Shown here: positions 8,329 to 15,509 of the stretch, piece after piece
How positions within the stretch are numbered: position 1 is the stretch's first letter
Layout: every line of letters starts with the position of its first letter
Assembly: GCA_900321425.1 (NCBI GenBank)
Contig: ONWA01000006.1
Location: 38,935 to 102,934, forward strand
Direction of reading: 5' to 3'
DNA length: 64,000 bases
Source: an uncultured Prevotellaceae bacterium
GTDB lineage: Bacteria > Bacteroidota > Bacteroidia > Bacteroidales > Bacteroidaceae
The notes under the pieces: model-generated
Seen by the model: the letters and a program-made list of their open reading frames with translations, nothing else
What the model was told of the DNA's origin: nothing
The model's database searches: none
Program-made: the position numbers and the translations under genes

Positions 8329-9537
8329 ATGGAAGATGGTCTCATTGATTTTGGTCCTGTAAAGGATAAGATGCAAGGCATTATTAAGGTGATTGGTGTA
8401 GGTGGAGGAGGGTGTAATGCCGTTAGGAATATGAATGACGAGAAAATTCCTGGTGTTACTTTTGCTGTGTGCAATACGGATAGTAAATCGTTGGCTCCAT
8501 CACCAGTGCCAACGAAGATTCTTTTGGGAGAGGGCCTTGGAGCAGGTGGGAAACCTGAAATCGGACGTTCAGAAGCAGAAAAGAATATTGACGATATCGA
8601 GAAACTGCTGAGTGACGGTACTAAGATGGTATTTATTACTGCCAGCATGGGTGGAGGTACAGGAACGGGCTCTGCTCCTGTGGTTGCCAGCGTTGCCAAG
8701 AAAATGGGTATGTTGACTATTGGTATTGTTACGATACCTTTCTATTTCGAAAAGAAGCAGAAAATTATTCGCGCATTGAAAGGTGTAGACGAGATGAGAA
8801 AGAATGTGGACGCTATTCTTATCATCAATAATGAGCGACTCTGTGATGTGTATGGGGATACACCTATCTCTGTCAAAGATTCGTTTGCAAGGGCTGATAA
8901 TATTCTAAAGGATGCGGTTGTTGGCATTTCGGAGCTGATAACGGTAAATAGTAATGGCGGCATTGATCTTGACTTTCGCGATGTGGAGACTACTATGCGC
9001 GATGGTGGCGGAGCTATTATGGCGATGGGAAGAGCAAAGGGCGAAAAACGTGTAGAGAAGGCGATACAAAATGCATTGAACTCGCCATTGCTCTATGGTA
9101 ATGATATCAGTCATGCTAAGAAGATTCTTTTTAATATCTACTCCAGCGATGAGGCTCCTATTATGGTGCCTGAGATGCAGGAGATAGATGAATTCTTCGA
9201 TAGCCTGAATCCTAATATCGATGTGATTTGGGGTATATCGACTGATAATTCTATTGGTGAGGATGCCAAGGTGACAATCCTGGCAACTGGCATGGAGGAA
9301 CCGGATGCTGTTGAGGAGGGCATGAAAGATGATGCTTACTATGAAAGTATGATACCTCAGCTCTATAAACCTATCCCCAAACAACCAGAGGAACCTGTAG
9401 AGGATCCTGTTTTTGAGGTTGAGGTGGCTCCTGAACCAGAACCGCCAATCATTAAGGAAACACCAAAACCAGAATCTACAATTAGGAATAAATTTACGAG
9501 TTGGCTCAATAGTATTATTCAAGATACGGAAGAATAG
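8329..9537 (+). CDS. ftsZ: FtsZ homologue, cell-division GTPase, outside the dcw cluster
   Basis: This 402-residue tubulin-family GTPase has the G-box GGGTGTGS at residues 108-115 and an N-terminal nucleotide-binding stretch [12 protein letters not shown]. At the T7-loop position it reads [15 protein letters not shown]. coli FtsZ has INVDFAD there, so the Asn at the first catalytic position appears replaced by Asp while the two Asp residues remain. The C-terminal linker is acidic and proline-rich, ending in a possible amphipathic helix ([13 protein letters not shown]) rather than a recognisable conserved FtsZ C-terminal peptide. There is no ftsA, ftsQ or mur gene nearby; the neighbours are unknown genes. 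It may be a second FtsZ with its own role, though I cannot see the rest of the genome. The gene has its own promoter and is followed after one base by a hypothetical gene. Confidence 0.88.
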   Translation: MEDGLIDFGPVKDKMQGIIKVIGVGGGGCNAVRNMNDEKIPGVTFAVCNTDSKSLAPSPVPTKILLGEGLGAGGKPEIGRSEAEKNIDDIEKLLSDGTKMVFITASMGGGTGTGSAPVVASVAKKMGMLTIGIVTIPFYFEKKQKIIRALKGVDEMRKNVDAILIINNERLCDVYGDTPISVKDSFARADNILKDAVVGISELITVNSNGGIDLDFRDVETTMRDGGGAIMAMGRAKGEKRVEKAIQNALNSPLLYGNDISHAKKILFNIYSSDEAPIMVPEMQEIDEFFDSLNPNIDVIWGISTDNSIGEDAKVTILATGMEEPDAVEEGMKDDAYYESMIPQLYKPIPKQPEEPVEDPVFEVEVAPEPEPPIIKETPKPESTIRNKFTSWLNSIIQDTEE

Positions 9538-9538
9538 T

Positions 9539-10120
9539 ATGCTACAGACAGGGAAAACACTGGATGAAATAGCTAACGAACTTTCTTCGTTGGTAAAGGA
9601 ACTCGTTGATGTAGGACGTAAAGACCTGTTGCTGCGTGCTATTGGTGTGCCACTTCTTGAAGAACTCCGTATCGAGGCAGCAAAGGCCCGACTAAGTCGT
9701 CTTTTAATCACTAAAGACTATCGCTTCCTGCTTATCGATTATGATAACAAAGAGGTTGTAATGAATCCTGTTCATAAGGCTGTTTATCTGCTATTTCTTC
9801 ATCATCCGGAAGGAATTGAGTTCAAGAAATTATGCAATTATAGAGATGAGTTACAAGGCTATTATTTGGCCACAGCCCGATTGATGGATAAACAAACCAT
9901 TAGTGATAGTATTGATATGCTTGTTGATCCACTCAACAATTCTATTAACGAGAAATGCTCAAGAATAAAGAGTGTTTTTCTCAGTATGATGGATCAATAC
10001 ACTGCAAACTTTTACATTGTCAGCAGTCATACCCAAAAACATATCGTGGGATCTAGCAGAATATGGTACGAGCGACTGAAGGTCATCACTCTTCCTCGCG
10101 ACTTAGTTGTCTGGGAATAA
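9539..10120 (+). CDS. Hypothetical protein, paralogue of the 6433 gene product, in operon with FtsZ homologue
   Basis: The ATG at 9539 lies one base after the FtsZ stop, so the pair is almost certainly co-translated. The 193-residue product shares KAVYLLFLHHPEGIEFKKL, YRDEL, NSINEKCSRI and the terminal LPRDLVVWE with the protein encoded at 6433. The N-terminal 60 residues are helical and not conserved between the two. I know of no function. Its tight link with a tubulin-like GTPase makes it a candidate partner or regulator. Confidence 0.65.
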   Translation: MLQTGKTLDEIANELSSLVKELVDVGRKDLLLRAIGVPLLEELRIEAAKARLSRLLITKDYRFLLIDYDNKEVVMNPVHKAVYLLFLHHPEGIEFKKLCNYRDELQGYYLATARLMDKQTISDSIDMLVDPLNNSINEKCSRIKSVFLSMMDQYTANFYIVSSHTQKHIVGSSRIWYERLKVITLPRDLVVWE

Positions 10121-10159
10121 AATCACATTCGCAAAGATGCCATTTCTCACGCCAATCAG

Positions 10160-10246
10160 CCTCTAAGCAGCTTCTAGCCTCCTTCTAGCCTCCTTCTAGC
10201 CTGCTCCTAGGCTCCTCCTAGGCTCCTCCACGGAGGAGCTTAGAGG
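10160..10246. repeat. 11-bp tandem repeat with strong terminal hairpin
   Basis: Five consecutive 11-base units begin at 10171, 10182, 10193, 10204 and 10215: CTTCTAGCCTC twice, CTTCTAGCCTG, then CTCCTAGGCTC twice. They run into a 12-bp stem at 10218-10243 with a two-base loop and core GCTCCTCC/GGAGGAGC. The whole element is bounded by a 9-bp inverted repeat, CCTCTAAGC at 10160-10168 and GCTTAGAGG at 10238-10246. It lies between convergent genes, so it may also act as a bidirectional terminator, although no T-run follows. Confidence 0.7.
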
Positions 10247-10290
10247 TTGGGATGTAGCTCGCTGAATGATGAGTAAGTTTTCTGTCTGAC

Positions 10291-11106
10291 TTATAACTTC
10301 TCACCGCATTGTGAGCAGTAGTGGTCCTTCTTGCGGATTTTGGCATCGCAGCGAGGGCAGTGACCATCCTTGGGCTTTTCCTGCGTCTCGTCGATGATGG
10401 TAGCCGTTACGATACCTGTAGGAACGGCGATGATGGTGTAACCCAACAGCATGACGAAGGCTGAGAGCAAGCGGCCAATAGGAGTGACAGGGGTGATGTC
10501 GCCATAACCCACCGTCGTCATTGTGACAATCGCCCAATAGACCGATGTGCCCAGGTCGGTGAACTGCGTACCAGGTCGTCCACTCTCCACCATGAACATG
10601 AGTGTGCCCAGACAGGTGACGAGTATCAGTACAAACAGGAAATAGACGGCTATCTTGGTGAGACTCTTACGCAAGGAGTGCATCAGCACATAACCCTCAT
10701 TGAGGAAGCTGAACAGCTTGAAGACACGGAAGATGCGGATGAAGCGAATCGAACGCAACAGGATCATGTAGCGCGCATTCGGCAATAGATAGGAAAGGTA
10801 GGGCGGTAAGGTGGCCAACAGGTCGATGATGCCGAAGAAGCTGAAGATGTAATCGCGTGGGCGAGGGGAGCAGTAGACACGTGCGATATACTCTACCGTA
10901 AAGAAGAAGGTGAGGACGTATTCCAGAATCTCCAGCACAAACTGGAAGGTGTGCGCCAGTGTCGGAATGGTCTCGATGAACGAGATAATGATACTCAGCG
11001 AGATGGCAACCATCAACGCGATGTCGAACAGTCGACCGGCAGGGGTGTCGGCTTCGAAGATGATGTTATAGAGTTCTTCTTTCTCCAGCCAATGGGGTTT
11101 CTTCAT
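10291..11106 (-). CDS. Voltage-gated potassium channel with C-terminal zinc ribbon
   Basis: This 271-residue membrane protein has the six-helix ion_trans layout. An S4-like helix (LLRSIRFIRIFRVFKLF, residues 117-132) carries regularly spaced arginines. The selectivity filter is TVGYGD at residues 198-203, followed by S6. The cytoplasmic tail has a four-cysteine zinc ribbon, C250-x2-C253 and C264-x2-C267, which is an uncommon addition to this family. It should conduct K+ across the inner membrane under voltage control. It is probably co-transcribed with the upstream minus-strand genes, since the gap to the C_GCAxxG gene is only 18 bases. Confidence 0.9.
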   Translation of the reverse strand: MKKPHWLEKEELYNIIFEADTPAGRLFDIALMVAISLSIIISFIETIPTLAHTFQFVLEILEYVLTFFFTVEYIARVYCSPRPRDYIFSFFGIIDLLATLPPYLSYLLPNARYMILLRSIRFIRIFRVFKLFSFLNEGYVLMHSLRKSLTKIAVYFLFVLILVTCLGTLMFMVESGRPGTQFTDLGTSVYWAIVTMTTVGYGDITPVTPIGRLLSAFVMLLGYTIIAVPTGIVTATIIDETQEKPKDGHCPRCDAKIRKKDHYCSQCGEKL

Positions 11107-11124
11107 ACGCTCTGTGATTCTTGG

Positions 11125-11616
11125 TTAGGTGTTATCGTGAGTCTCTTTGTTTTTCAGATACTCAGCGAAGATGCGGGCGGCACTCTCTACCTTAGCAACA
11201 CAAGGACGCGTCTTGTAGTATTCAGCTGTGCGAGCAGAGGCGACGTAGCTGTTGGTGGCTTTCTCATAACCTTTCAGGCCGAGAATCTCAGCACAGATGA
11301 GGCTGCCATTGTCTGCCTTGGACTTAGCCAGCAGGTCCTGCACCACCTTATAACAGGCAGATTTCCCCTCGCGGTCGCTGCCCTCCGTCTGTCCACAATC
11401 CAGTCCTACGAGTATGACGATGCCTGAGACGGCACCACACATCATCCGCATACGGCCCACGCCACCACCAAAACCGGCAGCGATACGCTTGGCCATCGTC
11501 TCATCCAAGCCATAGAGGTCGGAAAAGGCTGCCACCACACTTTGGCAGCAGCCATATCCGGCCATGAAATGATCAACTGCGCGCTGAATGCGCTCGTCTA
11601 ATTCACGATCTGTCAT
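11125..11616 (-). CDS. C_GCAxxG_C_C family redox-cysteine protein
   Basis: This 163-residue protein has the family's signature cysteines: GYGCCQSVV near the N-terminus, MMCGAVSG in the middle, LDCGQT, and later cysteines at SAC, LIC and RPC. The family is widespread in anaerobes and is presumed to bind a cofactor or do redox chemistry; its role is not established. There is no signal peptide. It begins just downstream of the ETF/dehydrogenase gene (2-base gap), so it probably belongs to that transcript, which fits a redox role. Confidence 0.82.
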   Translation of the reverse strand: MTDRELDERIQRAVDHFMAGYGCCQSVVAAFSDLYGLDETMAKRIAAGFGGGVGRMRMMCGAVSGIVILVGLDCGQTEGSDREGKSACYKVVQDLLAKSKADNGSLICAEILGLKGYEKATNSYVASARTAEYYKTRPCVAKVESAARIFAEYLKNKETHDNT

Positions 11617-11618
11617 AT

Positions 11619-14270
11619 TTATGCCTCAGCTTCCTCGTCGTTAGCCTTGAAGCTCTCAAGATCCTCAACGGTGAAGTTCTTGATGTAAGCAGACTTACCC
11701 AGAACGTCTTCCTCCGTCATGCGAACATAGACGTTGGCAGACTTCTTGAAGAGCTCAGGGGCCTTGCTGGCATCACGGATGATAAGCAGACTCATCACGA
11801 GCTCGGCAGTCATATCATAGAGACGGCGAGCCAGGAAGTCGTGAGCATCCTGATTGTCGAGTGCCTTCACAGCAGCGAGAGCCTCCTCGTAAACAGGGAT
11901 GAGTTTTTCAACGCGAGCTTTCAGTCCTGCCATGCAATCGCAAGTCTGGAGGTTTGCAGCCATCTCCTTGATGTTGTTGAGCATCGTACCGTTGGTGATG
12001 TAACGGATAGCAGCAACGACCTGCAACTGAGTGGTACCCTCGTAGATGGAGAAGATACGGGCATCGCGGAACAGACGCTGGCTCTTGTACTCCATGATGA
12101 AACCTGAACCACCGTGGATGCTGATGGCATCGTAGGCATTCTGGTTGGCATACTCAGAGTTCATACCCTTAGCCAGTGGGGTGAAGGCATCAGCCAAGCG
12201 CTGATATTTCTTCAGCTCTTGCTTCTCCTCGGGAGTGAGCTTGCGATCGCGCTCGATGTCTTCGAGGCACTTGTAGATGTCGACGTAGCAAGCTGTCTCG
12301 TACAACAACGCACGACCTGCATCGAGCTTGGCCTTCATGCGAGAGAGCATATCATAGACAGCGGGGAAGTTGATGATGGCTTCACCAAACTGCTGACGCT
12401 CCTTGGCGTAAGCCAGACCCTCGTTGTAAGCCTCCTGCTCAACACCTACTGACTGTGCGGCGATACCCAGACGGGCACCGTTCATCAGCGCCATCACGTA
12501 CTTGATCAGACCCAGACGAGTGCTACCGCAGAGCTCTGCCTTCGCATTCTTATAGGTCAGCTCACAGGTAGGTGAGCCGTGGATACCGAGTTTGTGCTCG
12601 ATGTGACGAACATCCACACCACCCTGGCGCTTGTCGTAGATGAACATCGACAGACCACGTCCGTCCTTGGTGCCTTCCTCAGAACGAGCCAGCACGAGGT
12701 GGATGTCGCTGTCACCATTGGTGATGAAACGCTTCACACCATTCAGGCGCCAGCAGTTCTCCTTCTCATCGAAGGTAGCCTTCAGCATCACGCGCTGCAG
12801 GTCAGAACCGGCATCGGGCTCCGTCAGGTCCATACTCATACCCTCACCAGCACAAACACGGGGGATATACTTCTGGCGCTGTTCCTCGCTACCAAACTCA
12901 TAAAGGGTATCGATACAGCTCTGCAAGCTCCAGATATTCTGGAAACCAGCATCAGCAGCCGAAATCATCTCAGAGAGCATTGAGAACACTGCGTTAGGCA
13001 GGTTCAGACCGCCATAACGACGGGGCATGGAGACTCCCCACAAACCAGCCTTACGGGTAGCATCGAGGTTCTCGTAGGTCTTAGAGGCGTAAATCATTCG
13101 GCCGTTCTCGAGGTGTGGACCTTCGAGGTCAACACTCTCAGCGTTTGGCTCGATGATGTTAGCAGCCACGTCGCCTGTGATGTCGAGAATCTGCTTGTAG
13201 TTCTCGATGGCATCGCCCAGGTCAACGGGGGCGTAGTCATATTCTTTCGCATCAGCGAAACCCTTTTCTTTCAGCATGAGCTTGGGAACGACTTCCTCGA
13301 CGGTGCCGGTGATAACGTAGTCGGCAATCTTGTTGATAGGAGCATCAGGGTCGCTGTTCACGCTGATGATGATGCCAGAGTCCTGCATACCAGCGATGTG
13401 CTGAATCTGACCAGAGATACCGCAGGCGATATATACCTTCGGATGAACGGTCACACCTGTCTGACCAATCTGACGGTCGTGATCCAACCAGCCTGCATCA
13501 ACAGCAGCACGAGAACCACCAACCTCACCATGAAGTACCTTAGCCAACTGGAACAGCAGGTCGAAGTTCTCCTTCGAACCCATACCGTAACCACCAGCCA
13601 CCACGATAGGCGCACCCTTCAGGTTGTGCTTGGCTGCTTCTACATGGTGATCGAGCACCTTCACGACGAAAGCCTCGGGGCTGACGTACTTAGAAACCTC
13701 GGGATAAACAACCTCACCCTTGGCCTTACCTTCGTAGATAGCCTTCTGCATCACACCAGAGCGAACGGTAGCCATCTGTGGACGATGGTCAGGGTTCACG
13801 ATGGTTGCCACGATATTACCACCAAAGGCAGGACGAATCTGATAGAGCAGTTGGTCGTATACCTTGTTATTTTTCTTATCCTCGAAAGGACCAATCTCCA
13901 ACTCTGTGCAGTCGGCAGTCAGACCAGAGGTCAGTGATGATGACACACGAGGACCGAGGTCACGACCGATAACCGTAGCACCCATCAGACAGATCTGTGG
14001 CTGCTCCTCCTTGAAGAGGTTTACCAGAATATCAGTATGGGGAGCTGAGGTGTAAGGGAACAGGTCCTTAGCGTCGAAGACAAACAGCTTGTCAACGCCA
14101 TAAGGCAGGATTTGGTCCTCAACCTTACCCTTAATGCCAGTACCGGCAACAACGGCATGGAGTTCCACCTTCAATTCATTGGCGAGCTTGCGACCCTTGG
14201 TCAGCAGCTCCTGAGATACTTCCTGTACCTGAGTACCTTCTATTTCGCAATATACAAATACATTATTCAT
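11619..14270 (-). CDS. Electron-transfer flavoprotein alpha fused in frame to acyl-CoA dehydrogenase
   Basis: Residues 1-335 are EtfA: GATVIGRDLGPRVSS, then the FAD-binding domain with GGSRAAVDAGW, QIGQTGVTVHPK and GISGQIQH. From about residue 340 the sequence is acyl-CoA dehydrogenase, with MDLTEPDAGSD, KRFITNGD, IHGGSGFIMEY and YEGTTQLQ. In Bacteroides, as I recall, these are separate proteins. Here the junction VVPKLMLKEKGFADAK lacks the expected EtfA end, a stop, an intergenic gap and the first 25 or so dehydrogenase residues. The dehydrogenase passes electrons from acyl-CoA to FAD in ETF, with EtfB encoded just upstream (14424). The fusion is either real or the result of a deletion that happened to keep frame. 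Confidence 0.85.
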   Translation of the reverse strand: MNNVFVYCEIEGTQVQEVSQELLTKGRKLANELKVELHAVVAGTGIKGKVEDQILPYGVDKLFVFDAKDLFPYTSAPHTDILVNLFKEEQPQICLMGATVIGRDLGPRVSSSLTSGLTADCTELEIGPFEDKKNNKVYDQLLYQIRPAFGGNIVATIVNPDHRPQMATVRSGVMQKAIYEGKAKGEVVYPEVSKYVSPEAFVVKVLDHHVEAAKHNLKGAPIVVAGGYGMGSKENFDLLFQLAKVLHGEVGGSRAAVDAGWLDHDRQIGQTGVTVHPKVYIACGISGQIQHIAGMQDSGIIISVNSDPDAPINKIADYVITGTVEEVVPKLMLKEKGFADAKEYDYAPVDLGDAIENYKQILDITGDVAANIIEPNAESVDLEGPHLENGRMIYASKTYENLDATRKAGLWGVSMPRRYGGLNLPNAVFSMLSEMISAADAGFQNIWSLQSCIDTLYEFGSEEQRQKYIPRVCAGEGMSMDLTEPDAGSDLQRVMLKATFDEKENCWRLNGVKRFITNGDSDIHLVLARSEEGTKDGRGLSMFIYDKRQGGVDVRHIEHKLGIHGSPTCELTYKNAKAELCGSTRLGLIKYVMALMNGARLGIAAQSVGVEQEAYNEGLAYAKERQQFGEAIINFPAVYDMLSRMKAKLDAGRALLYETACYVDIYKCLEDIERDRKLTPEEKQELKKYQRLADAFTPLAKGMNSEYANQNAYDAISIHGGSGFIMEYKSQRLFRDARIFSIYEGTTQLQVVAAIRYITNGTMLNNIKEMAANLQTCDCMAGLKARVEKLIPVYEEALAAVKALDNQDAHDFLARRLYDMTAELVMSLLIIRDASKAPELFKKSANVYVRMTEEDVLGKSAYIKNFTVEDLESFKANDEEAEA

Positions 14271-14318
14271 ATTCGTGTCTTTTTGTAGTTATGTAGTTAA
14301 GAAGTTATCGCTTCGCTC

Positions 14319-14389
14319 GCCCTTTCGGGCAGTAGTTAAGCCATTACCTTCTTCGCTTGTATCAGCCACCAGACATTTGGCTTAACTAC
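14319..14389. repeat. Intergenic inverted repeats between etfB and the etfA fusion gene
   Basis: GTAGTTAAGCCA at 14332-14343 pairs perfectly with TGGCTTAACTAC at 14378-14389. A small hairpin GCCC-TTTC-GGGC lies at 14319-14330. Flanking copies of GTTAAGAAGTTA-like sequence at 14295-14306 and reverse-oriented TAACTTCTTAAC-like sequence at about 14400 extend the repeat character across the 153-base gap. Such TTAACTTC-rich tracts look like dispersed intergenic repeats. I see no gene here. Confidence 0.6.
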
Positions 14390-14423
14390 TTAACTTCTCT
14401 AACTTCTTAACTTCTTTATCTCA

Positions 14424-15296
14424 TTAACCAATAATCTTCTCTTCCAACAATTCTTTGATCATTCCCTCGATATCAGCATCAGAAGCCGTCAAAGTCTTCG
14501 ACTCCTTCGCCTGGAACACAATGTTTTTGATGGTCTTCACCTTGGTAGGTGAGCCACTCAGGCCACATTGGTTCACATCGCCATCTACATCAGCTACGCT
14601 CCACTGGTTCAGTGTCAGTTCAGGACGCTCATCATACAGATAGTCGTAGGGCGTACCCTCAGCAGGCCTTTCCATCGGACAGGTAGCGCGCTTGTACTTC
14701 ATCACCAACTTAGCGTTCTGTGGTCGACAGGGGGCTGCACTTCCGTTAACAGTGATAACCACTGGCAGAGGAGCCTCTACCGTCTCCACACCACCGTCGA
14801 TGACACGCTTGATGGTTGCTTTACCATCCTTAACTGAAAGAACCTCCTCAGCGTATGTAACCTGATTGAGGCCCAACTTCTGAGCCACCTGAGGACCTAC
14901 CTGAGCGGTATCACCGTCGATAGCCTGACGACCGCCAATCACGATGTCTACATCGCCAATCTTCTTGATGGCAGTAGCCAGCGCATAAGAGGTAGCAAGG
15001 GTATCGGCACCAGCGAAGAGACGGTCGGTCAGCAACCAGCCCGTATCAGCGCCACGATAAAGTCCCTGACGGATAATTTCACCTGCACGAGGAGGACCCA
15101 TCGTGAGGATTCCTACTGTTGAGCCTGGATGCTGCTCCTTCAGACGAAGAGCCTGCTCCAAGGCATTCAAATCTTCTGGATTGAAGATGGCGGGTAGGGC
15201 AGCACGATTGACAGTACCTTCGGCTGTCATCGCATCCTTACCCACATTCCGGGTGTCTGGCACTTGTTTGGCCAGCACAACAATCTTTAAAGCCAT
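14424..15296 (-). CDS. etfB: Electron-transfer flavoprotein subunit beta
   Basis: This 290-residue protein has EtfB hallmarks: KIVVLAKQVPDT at the N-terminus, NPEDLNALEQALRLKE, and the AMP/nucleotide-binding signature GRQAIDGDTAQVGPQVA. It forms the ETF heterodimer with the EtfA domain encoded at 11619-14270, moving electrons from acyl-CoA dehydrogenase into the respiratory chain. It is the first gene of the minus-strand operon, with its own promoter at 15335-15365. Length and start are as expected. Confidence 0.92.
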   Translation of the reverse strand: MALKIVVLAKQVPDTRNVGKDAMTAEGTVNRAALPAIFNPEDLNALEQALRLKEQHPGSTVGILTMGPPRAGEIIRQGLYRGADTGWLLTDRLFAGADTLATSYALATAIKKIGDVDIVIGGRQAIDGDTAQVGPQVAQKLGLNQVTYAEEVLSVKDGKATIKRVIDGGVETVEAPLPVVITVNGSAAPCRPQNAKLVMKYKRATCPMERPAEGTPYDYLYDERPELTLNQWSVADVDGDVNQCGLSGSPTKVKTIKNIVFQAKESKTLTASDADIEGMIKELLEEKIIG

Positions 15297-15334
15297 AAAT
15301 ATAATAATAATGTGTTACTTTCTAAAAAGCACTG

Positions 15335-15365
15335 CAAAGGTACGCCTTTTTTACTTGTTGGCAAA
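15335..15365 (-). promoter_or_regulatory. etfB promoter
   Basis: On the minus strand the -7 box TACCTTTG (plus-strand 15335-15342) and a TTTG -33 box (15362-15365) are separated by 19 bases. This gives a leader of about 35 bases before etfB. Confidence 0.6.
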
Positions 15366-15446
15366 GTAAAAAGGACGAAAACTGCACATCAAAGCCTCGA
15401 ATGTGCACAAATTCGGTCATTTGTGCAACAAATATTAGGTCGTTTT

Positions 15447-15478
15447 TTCGATTTTATCGGAAATAATCCTTAACTTTG
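15447..15478 (+). promoter_or_regulatory. Promoter of the C10 protease gene
   Basis: The -7 box TAACTTTG at 15471-15478 is preceded by a TTCG-type -33 element at about 15447-15450. The start codon lies 32 bases downstream. It is divergent from the etfB promoter in a 213-base gap. Confidence 0.55.
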
Positions 15479-15509
15479 CACTACTATATCTAAAAAATCA
15501 CTATCCATT

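Noticed and set aside
8905-9711. 268-codon minus-strand open frame over FtsZ and the next gene
   Set aside because: Spans two real genes on the other strand and lacks recognisable motifs.
10160-10246. Considered as a CRISPR array
   Set aside because: Units are only 11 bases, contiguous, without spacers.
13113-13937. 274-codon open frame on the plus strand
   Set aside because: Antisense to the EtfA/dehydrogenase gene and a by-product of its codon bias.
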